A DNA stretch of 10,713 nt from an uncultured Eggerthellaceae bacterium. Its GTDB lineage: Bacteria > Actinomycetota > Coriobacteriia > Coriobacteriales > Eggerthellaceae. Positions 6,020 through 10,713 of this stretch are shown here, piece by piece. Where the stretch lies: NCBI GenBank assembly GCA_958454405.1, contig CAUEBO010000079.1, forward strand, positions 1 to 10,713, in the 5' to 3' direction. Position numbers and translations under genes: made by a program. How positions within the stretch are numbered: position 1 is the stretch's first letter; each line of letters begins with the position of its first letter. Below the pieces are notes generated by a model. The model was not told the DNA's origin. It did no database searches and was given only the letters and a program-made list of their open reading frames with translations.

Positions 6020-7162
6020 CTACGAGGCGCTTCGCGTCGCCTTCACCTGGTAGAGCTCTTTGTCTGCCAGATGCACGAGGTCTTGCAGGGTGCGGACTCC
6101 CTCCGTGTACGCCGCCGATCCCACGCTCACCCGCATGGAGTATTCCGTCGGCTCTCCCGTGTTGCCTTGCGCGAGCTCGGCGTTCAGATACGCGCCGATC
6201 GCCTTCGCGTCGCAGGGGTTTGCGGACTCCCTCACCAGCACGAACTCGTCGCCTCCGTAACGCGCGGGAAAGCCCGAGCCGTCCGCACAGCAGCGCCTGA
6301 GGGCGTCGGCCACGCGCTGCAGCGCCCGGTCTCCCTCCACGTGGCCGTACGTGTCGTTGATGGCTTTGAAGTGGTCCACGTCGACCAAGTACAGGCACAG
6401 CGTCTGGCCCGCATCGCGATGGCGCATGCGCTGCGCGACGTGCTTCGCCAGTTGGGTGCGGTTGTTCAGCTGCGTGAGCGGGTCGAGCGATATCTTCTGC
6501 TCCTGCATGTCCAGAAACACCCACAAAAGGGCGACGGCGACGCCCACGCACGTGAGCGGCACGTTCGGAGCGAGGGCCTGCAGCGTGATGAACAGCAACG
6601 GCAGGATGGCGAAGTACATGAGTGCCAGGTACTGCGAGCGAACCGCGAAGTTCTCCTTCTTGAACGAACCCAAAAGCGCATGGGCGGCTGTCACCAGGCC
6701 GTACCCGTACACGATGAAGAACTGCACGTAGTACAGGCTGCCGCGCTCGTATCCGCCGTCGGCGTCGATGCTGAACGCCCATCCCGTCCAGTAGGATGAC
6801 AGCACCAGCACGAACGAGACCATGAGGGGCACCGCACAGGCGACTATCCGTGCGCGCGAGGCCACGAAGCGCGAGTTCTGCACCTTCTCCGAGTACACGA
6901 ACCAGCAGAAGCTGCCGACGGAGGCCATGAGATAGTATGCCGCGTTGATGCAGAAGCTGCCGAGCGGCGCCACGTGCACGGAACCCTTGGTGACCAGGAT
7001 CCACAGGATGTCGAGGAAGAAGGCGACGATGCTCGCCAGCAGGACGGCCGAGAACCAGAACTGCCGATTGCGCAGGTCGTTTCCCATACGGACCTTCAAC
7101 AGGACCAGCGCGAGGATAAGCAGGCACAGCAGGTTCACCTCGATGTAGAGCAGCGATTGCAC
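6020..7162 (-). CDS. Membrane-bound GGDEF diguanylate cyclase
   Basis: The protein is predicted to make cyclic di-GMP from two GTP at the inner face of the membrane. The N-terminal half (about 1-215) has around seven hydrophobic segments and no recognisable named sensor domain. The C-terminal GGDEF domain spans about 220-378. LVDVDHFKAINDTYGHVEGD carries the metal-binding Asp and the Asn of the nucleotide site, and the signature RYGGDEF is intact (GGDEF at 303-307). The inhibitory RxxD site expected five residues before GGDEF is absent (DGSG instead), so product inhibition through that site is unlikely. The start is GTG at 7162: AAGGAG lies 5 bases upstream, whereas the GTG at 7168 would overlap the ribosome site. 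The product is 380 residues. No EAL or HD-GYP phosphodiesterase is nearby. Confidence 0.92.
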   Translation of the reverse strand: MQSLLYIEVNLLCLLILALVLLKVRMGNDLRNRQFWFSAVLLASIVAFFLDILWILVTKGSVHVAPLGSFCINAAYYLMASVGSFCWFVYSEKVQNSRFVASRARIVACAVPLMVSFVLVLSSYWTGWAFSIDADGGYERGSLYYVQFFIVYGYGLVTAAHALLGSFKKENFAVRSQYLALMYFAILPLLFITLQALAPNVPLTCVGVAVALLWVFLDMQEQKISLDPLTQLNNRTQLAKHVAQRMRHRDAGQTLCLYLVDVDHFKAINDTYGHVEGDRALQRVADALRRCCADGSGFPARYGGDEFVLVRESANPCDAKAIGAYLNAELAQGNTGEPTEYSMRVSVGSAAYTEGVRTLQDLVHLADKELYQVKATRSAS

Positions 7163-7167
7163 GATCA

Positions 7168-7173
7168 CTCCTT
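7168..7173 (-). promoter_or_regulatory. Ribosome binding site that decides the GGDEF gene start
   Basis: AAGGAG on the minus strand is followed by TGATC and then the GTG at 7162. The alternative GTG at 7166-7168 shares its first base with the last base of the ribosome site and so leaves no spacing. This supports the shorter 380-residue product. Confidence 0.7.
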
Positions 7174-7212
7174 GTCATCGTCCCGCACGGGAGGCTATGA
7201 GTATAAGGGTAA

Positions 7213-7240
7213 AGTATAGCGCCTTCATCTGGTTTTGGAA
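7213..7240 (-). promoter_or_regulatory. Candidate promoter for the GGDEF gene
   Basis: On the minus strand TTCCAA (7235-7240) is followed after 16 bases by TATACT (7213-7218), about 50 bases before the start codon. A second TATACT lies at 7200-7205 but has a poorer -35. Placed after the terminator of the ROK gene, this makes the GGDEF gene a separate transcription unit. Confidence 0.5.
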
Positions 7241-7296
7241 GGGCTTTGTTTCGCCACGTCGAACGAGGAATGCTCGGAATCGGCTCACGGCGAGAA

Positions 7297-7327
7297 AAAG
7301 GGCCGCTGCATGTCGCAGCGGCCCTTT
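7297..7327 (-). terminator. Strong intrinsic terminator of the aldolase-epimerase-ROK operon
   Basis: A perfect 13-bp stem, AAAGGGCCGCTGC (7297-7309) and GCAGCGGCCCTTT (7315-7327), closes on a 5-base loop. On the minus strand the stem ends TTT and continues TTCTC, giving a T-run. It begins 26 bases past the ROK stop codon. On the plus strand the stem also ends in TTT, but no long T-run follows. Confidence 0.88.
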
Positions 7328-7353
7328 GAGGGCTCGGCTCTGTCGGTTGCCGT

Positions 7354-8730
7354 CTACTTCGTCGCCGGCAGGCTGGCGGCGGCCACGGACTGGCCCACGC
7401 GGCGCATCATCTCGTCGGGCAGCGTGACGTTGATCTGCTCGGCCAGCTCGGGGTACTCCTCGGCAAGCACCCGGTTGCACTCGCTGATGACCAGGTCGCC
7501 GCCCACGCCGGAGGCCACGCGGCCCAGCACCAGCAGCGTCTTGATCTCGTAGAACGAGCTGTACAGCACCAGCGTGTGCGCCAGGTACACGCCGATGGAG
7601 CGGAAGATGTCCAGCGCGCCCGCATGCCCCTCGTTCGCCAGGCCCTGCACCACCTTGAGCTTCTCGGCGGGGGAGAGCTCGGGGTCGAGCTCGATGCCGG
7701 CGGCCGGCGCCAGCTTGATGACGGCATCCTGGCTGAAGTACTTGCAGCCCACGCCGAAGTCGGTGGACCACTCGTCCTGCATGGCGTCAGGCGACAGGTC
7801 GACCGGCGCGAAGGCCAGCTCGTTGATCCAGCCCAGCACGTTGCCGTCGGCGTTCACGTAGCCCACGGCCTCGGAGGTGCCCATGGCGATGCCCAGGATG
7901 TCGCCCGAGCCCGTGCTCATGAAGCCGGCGAGCGCGGTCACGTCGCCGTCGTTGGCCACCACCAGGGGCACATCGCCGATCTCCTTGCCCGCGCGGTCGT
8001 AGATGCTCTTCACCTCGTCGCGGCGCTCGCGCGGCACCTTGATGAACAGCGACGCCACCATGGGGCTGTTGCCCACGAACGTGCCGGCGGAGGACACGCC
8101 GATGGCGTCCACGCGCGGCATCTTGGACGCGGCGGTCTTGAAGGCCGTCACGATCTCGTTGAAGTGGTACTCGGGGTCCTCGGTGACCTTCGGGAACCAC
8201 ACGACCTCCTCGGAGTACACCGACTCGCCGTCGATCACGGCCGACACCTTGCGATCGCTTCCGCCGGCGTCGAATCCGATGCGGCAGCCCTCCATGTGGC
8301 CGCCGATCTGCTTGGCGGCCTCGTTGGCGGCGGGGAAGTCGGCCTCGGAGCAGGCTACCACCTCGAGGGGCTTCTCGTACACATCGCCCACGAAGCCGTA
8401 GTCGAACGCGCGCTCGCCCTCGGGCGAGTACGCGGCCGCCAGCTTCGCCGCGATGTCGTCGCAGCCGCGCAGGTAGACGCGGAAGCCGCCGATGCTCCAC
8501 AGCTCGAACTTCACGAGGCGCTCCACATAGCGGAAGTCGGCTTCGGCGAACTCGCCTCCGCGGATGAAGCTCTCGCGCACCGAGATGAGCCCGTCCTCGC
8601 GCTCCACGGCCACGGCGATGGGCTGGGAGGCGCCCTTCAGGTACTCGCGCGCCCACACGCCGAAGGGGATGAACTGCTCGTCCAGAACGGGTACGTTCTT
8701 GATCTCGTAATCGATACCCAGGTAGTTCAT
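7354..8730 (-). CDS. Divergent ROK-family protein (putative amino-sugar kinase) with N-terminal extension
   Basis: The 458-residue product is much longer than typical ROK kinases (about 300). Residues 1-145 form an extra N-terminal region that I do not recognise. The ROK/actin-fold part starts at CRIGFDAGGSDRK (149-161), the DxGG phosphate-binding element. GVSSAGTFVG (211-220) and VVANDGDVTALAG (257-269) follow, the latter holding the probable catalytic Asp261 in the ND pair. GIAMGTSEAVGYV (280-292) is a weakened version of the glycine-rich GTGIGxG turn. The substrate motif ExGHxxV is reduced to NELAFAPVD (303-311), keeping E304 without the His, and the ROK zinc cysteine cluster is missing. 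The context suggests phosphorylation of GlcNAc or a related sugar, but a non-catalytic or regulatory role is possible. AAAGG precedes the ATG. It is the last gene of its operon. Confidence 0.78.
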   Translation of the reverse strand: MNYLGIDYEIKNVPVLDEQFIPFGVWAREYLKGASQPIAVAVEREDGLISVRESFIRGGEFAEADFRYVERLVKFELWSIGGFRVYLRGCDDIAAKLAAAYSPEGERAFDYGFVGDVYEKPLEVVACSEADFPAANEAAKQIGGHMEGCRIGFDAGGSDRKVSAVIDGESVYSEEVVWFPKVTEDPEYHFNEIVTAFKTAASKMPRVDAIGVSSAGTFVGNSPMVASLFIKVPRERRDEVKSIYDRAGKEIGDVPLVVANDGDVTALAGFMSTGSGDILGIAMGTSEAVGYVNADGNVLGWINELAFAPVDLSPDAMQDEWSTDFGVGCKYFSQDAVIKLAPAAGIELDPELSPAEKLKVVQGLANEGHAGALDIFRSIGVYLAHTLVLYSSFYEIKTLLVLGRVASGVGGDLVISECNRVLAEEYPELAEQINVTLPDEMMRRVGQSVAAASLPATK

Positions 8731-8767
8731 GGTCTGCCTTTCTCGCAGGTTGTTTGTTCATGTTCTT

Positions 8768-8850
8768 CGTAGGGCAAGGGCTCTGCCCTTGCCGTTCAGC
8801 CAGCATGCGCCTCGCGGGTCCGGCGGCAAGGGCAGAGCCCTTGCCCTACG
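8768..8850. repeat. Inverted pair of REP-like hairpins with GTAG feet (element D)
   Basis: The arms at 8768-8794 and 8824-8850 are perfect 27-base reverse complements separated by 29 bases. Each arm is itself a hairpin with a 9-bp perfect stem: GGCAAGGGC, loop TCT, GCCCTTGCC (8773-8793), and its mirror (8825-8845). Each hairpin has GTAG directly at its 5' foot (8769-8772 on plus; 8846-8849 on minus). This is the layout known for REP sequences paired as BIMEs, which RAYT transposases recognise. It lies in the 182-base gap between the epimerase and ROK genes inside the operon, where it may affect transcript processing or lower expression of the distal gene. Confidence 0.88.
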
Positions 8851-8912
8851 TTCAACCGGCGAAGCATCATGCGGCGTCAAACCGCCTGGCCGGCGAAGCG
8901 CGGGACGAGCGC

Positions 8913-10127
8913 CTAGTCGCCGATAATCTCGGTCAAAACTCGCTCGGTCATGGACAGCGCGCGGGGTACGTGGAAGGGGCCCTTGAACGTGGAGCCCTTG
9001 GTGGGGGGCATGGTGGGCAGGCCGTCGCGGCGCAGGTACCCGTACCATTCGCCGTGCTCGGGGTCGGCGAAGTGCTCCTTGCAGTAGTCCAGCGTCTTGA
9101 AAAGCCAGTCCAGATAGTACTCGTCGCCGGTGTCGCGGTAGGCCTTCGACGCGGCGATCATGATCTCGTTGTGGGGCCACCACAGCTTCATGTCGTGCTC
9201 GTAGGCCTCAGGCGGCAGGCCCTTGCAGTCGATGAAGTACAGAAGGCCGCCGTACTCCTTGTCCCAACCGGCTTCGATGGCCAGGCGGAAGATGTTCTCG
9301 GCGGCCTCGTGCAGCGCCTCGTCGGCCCGGTAGTTGGCCTCGTCCATCATGAACCAGCTGCATTCGATGTCGTGGCCCGGGTTCACCACGCGACCGGCCG
9401 TGTACCACAGCTCCGGCTCGCCGTCGAGGTTGACGCTTTCCAGCGTGCAGCCCTGCTCCGGGCGGTAATGCTCGTTCACGATGCGGTCGGTGCACTCGCG
9501 GGCGTGCTGGTCGTACTCGTCGGCGTGCGCCGGATCCACGCGGCGCATGATGGAGATGATGTTCAGGAAGATCATCGGATCGCCCAGCGCGCGGCCCGCC
9601 CGCGTCTCGGGGATGGTCTTGGGGCCGAGGCCCGTGGGGTCTTCCATTAGGCCGTTGTTCAGGTCGTAGATCAGGCGGTACGCGCGCCGTGCGCGCTCGA
9701 GGTGCACCGCCTCGCCCGTGAGGCCGTAGTACTCGGCGTTCGCGATGGCGTAGAAGCCCTCGGAGAAGTTGTAGCGGCGCTGGCGCAGCGGCTTGCCCTC
9801 CGCCGTCACCGTGAAGTACAAACGGCCGCCCGCCTCGCGGTTGATGCAGTGCTCCTCCAGGAAGTCCAGGCAGCTTTTCGCGGCTTCCATCCATTCCGGC
9901 TTCTCGCCGTACAGGTGGCACAGGTAGGAGAACGTCCAGGCGCAGCGCCCCTGCATCCACACGCTCTTGTCGGTGGAGTAGATCTCGCCAGTGCGGTCGA
10001 GGCAGGTGTACACGCCGCCGTTCTCGCGGTCCATGCCGTGCTCCAGCCAGAAGCGCACGCAGGCGTCCAGCTCCTGGCGGATCCAGTCGCGCGCCTCGAT
10101 AAGCTTCTGCATGTTGTCAGCGGTCAT
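8913..10127 (-). CDS. N-acylglucosamine 2-epimerase (AGE/RENBP family)
   Basis: This cytosolic (alpha/alpha)6-barrel enzyme is predicted to interconvert N-acetylmannosamine and N-acetylglucosamine. The product is 404 residues, normal for the family. Family positions are QGRCAWTFSYL (59-69, R61), NPGHDIECSWFMMDEAN (249-265, H252), KLWWPHNEIMIA (314-325, with H319 and E321) and FKGPFHVPRALSM (381-393, H386). They match the Arg, His, Glu, His set described for the Anabaena enzyme (R57, H239, E308, H372). The stretch from KLWWPH to FHVPR closely resembles human renin-binding protein, including EHGEWYGYL and the KG before FHVPR. The start at 10127 has GAGGAGG 5 bases upstream, overlapping the stop codon of the aldolase gene, so translation is probably coupled. 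The call would change only if the family member used unacetylated or phosphorylated sugars. Confidence 0.92.
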   Translation of the reverse strand: MTADNMQKLIEARDWIRQELDACVRFWLEHGMDRENGGVYTCLDRTGEIYSTDKSVWMQGRCAWTFSYLCHLYGEKPEWMEAAKSCLDFLEEHCINREAGGRLYFTVTAEGKPLRQRRYNFSEGFYAIANAEYYGLTGEAVHLERARRAYRLIYDLNNGLMEDPTGLGPKTIPETRAGRALGDPMIFLNIISIMRRVDPAHADEYDQHARECTDRIVNEHYRPEQGCTLESVNLDGEPELWYTAGRVVNPGHDIECSWFMMDEANYRADEALHEAAENIFRLAIEAGWDKEYGGLLYFIDCKGLPPEAYEHDMKLWWPHNEIMIAASKAYRDTGDEYYLDWLFKTLDYCKEHFADPEHGEWYGYLRRDGLPTMPPTKGSTFKGPFHVPRALSMTERVLTEIIGD

Positions 10128-10137
10128 GCGGGCCTCC

Positions 10138-10713
10138 TCAGTTCGAGCATCCGACGACGGGGCAGGCGCTCCAGTGCGACTCGCGCGTCGGGGCGTCGGC
10201 GTCCATGAGGCCGGCCTTCTTGAGCACGTCCACGATGTGGTCCACGTCCTCGCCCTCCAGCGCGCACACGGGCTCGCGCATCTGGTTCGTGTTGAACACG
10301 CCCATCTGCCACAGGGCCGTCTTGAACGCACCCACGCCGGCGCCGAAGCCCACGGTGGCCTTCACCTCGCGCGTTACGAACATGAGGCGGGCCAGATGGT
10401 TCTGGATCTCGCGCACGCGCTCCCAGTCGCCTGCCTGCGCGGCGCGCCACTGCTCCACGTAGCTGGCGGGGTCGATGTTGGCCAGGCCCGGAACGGATCC
10501 GTCGGCGCCGCCCAGGTACGCGCCGTCCACCACCACCTCGTGGCCGGTGAGCAGCTGCAGCGGGTGCCCTGCGTCCTCGTTCTGCAGGCAGAGCCAGCGG
10601 AAGCTCACGTCGTCGCCGGAGGAGTCCTTCACGCCCTGCAGCACGCCGTCGGCGCCCAAGCGCACGAGCATGGTGGGGTCGAGCTTCGTATGCACGCAGG
10701 CTGGCAGGTCGTA
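10138..10713 (-). CDS. Dihydrodipicolinate synthase / N-acetylneuraminate lyase family aldolase, C-terminal part (5' end outside window)
   Basis: The visible 191 residues are the C-terminal part of a class I, Schiff-base aldolase of the DapA/NanA TIM-barrel family. The frame is open to the window edge, so the GTG at 10695 is internal. The edge falls on YDLPA, which matches the conserved Tyr of the family. The Schiff-base lysine in GVKDSSGD is residue 29, exactly 28 after that Tyr, the same spacing as Y133-K161 in E. coli DapA. GADGSVPGLANIDP is the conserved loop that follows. About 130 residues are missing. The neighbouring GlcNAc epimerase suggests a sialic acid lyase, but the YDLP and SVPGLANIDP segments read more like other pyruvate aldolases of the family, so the substrate is open. 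The gap to the epimerase gene is only 10 bases. Confidence 0.88.
   Translation of the reverse strand, partial: YDLPACVHTKLDPTMLVRLGADGVLQGVKDSSGDDVSFRWLCLQNEDAGHPLQLLTGHEVVVDGAYLGGADGSVPGLANIDPASYVEQWRAAQAGDWERVREIQNHLARLMFVTREVKATVGFGAGVGAFKTALWQMGVFNTNQMREPVCALEGEDVDHIVDVLKKAGLMDADAPTRESHWSACPVVGCSN

Noticed and set aside
5966..6799. Plus-strand frame starting in repeat element B and running opposite the GGDEF gene
   Set aside because: It starts in the repeat and has no motif, while the minus-strand frame has an intact GGDEF domain.
7175..7200. c-di-GMP riboswitch in the GGDEF gene leader
   Set aside because: The leader after the proposed promoter is only about 45 bases, too short for the aptamer; only a 4-5 bp hairpin (TCCCG/CGGGA) is seen.
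7576..9650. Plus-strand frames opposite the ROK and epimerase genes
   Set aside because: Antisense composition (His, Val, Gly, Arg-rich), no ribosome site, and one runs through the REP pair.
1..10713. tRNA or rRNA genes
   Set aside because: No cloverleaf with TTCGA-type T-loop in the right context and no rRNA-like stretch was seen in the intergenic gaps.

Overview
The window is high-GC DNA with strong Shine-Dalgarno sequences, a zinc-type adenylate kinase beside secY, and several palindromic intergenic repeats. It fits a high-GC Gram-positive. My best guess is an actinobacterium of the Coriobacteriia (Eggerthellaceae, e.g. Eggerthella or Gordonibacter); this rests on overall resemblance, not on a marker I could test.

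Layout. Positions 1-464 hold the 3' end of secY, followed by a terminator-like hairpin and an inverted pair of GTCATCCTGAGCG-type repeats. adk (778-1404) has its own extended -10 promoter. After adk, where map and infA often lie in related operons, there is a 103-bp inverted-repeat element, then a 725-residue polytopic membrane protein resembling a GT-C glycosyltransferase (1583-3760). nagB (3882-4619) and nagA (4742-5869) follow on the same strand. A second, oppositely oriented copy of the GTCATCCTGAGCG pair fills the gap between the convergent nagA and a membrane-bound GGDEF diguanylate cyclase (6020-7162, minus strand). Further right, all on the minus strand, is a catabolic operon read right to left: a dihydrodipicolinate synthase/N-acetylneuraminate lyase family aldolase (cut by the window end), an N-acylglucosamine 2-epimerase (AGE/RENBP type), and a divergent ROK-family protein ending at a strong terminator. 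A pair of REP-like hairpins, each with a GTAG foot, lies between the epimerase and ROK genes.

How the genes may work together. The two sugar clusters read as one possible route from sialic acid or free amino sugars to glycolysis: lyase gives ManNAc plus pyruvate, the epimerase gives GlcNAc, a ROK kinase gives GlcNAc-6-P, NagA gives GlcN-6-P, and NagB gives fructose-6-P. This is the logic of the Bacteroides NanL-NanE-RokA route, not the E. coli NanA-NanK-NanE route. The weak points are the aldolase, whose visible half is not clearly a sialic acid lyase, and the ROK protein, whose substrate-binding motif is degenerate. No sialidase, transporter or regulator is visible. The most unusual non-coding content is the set of four palindromic elements at gene boundaries.
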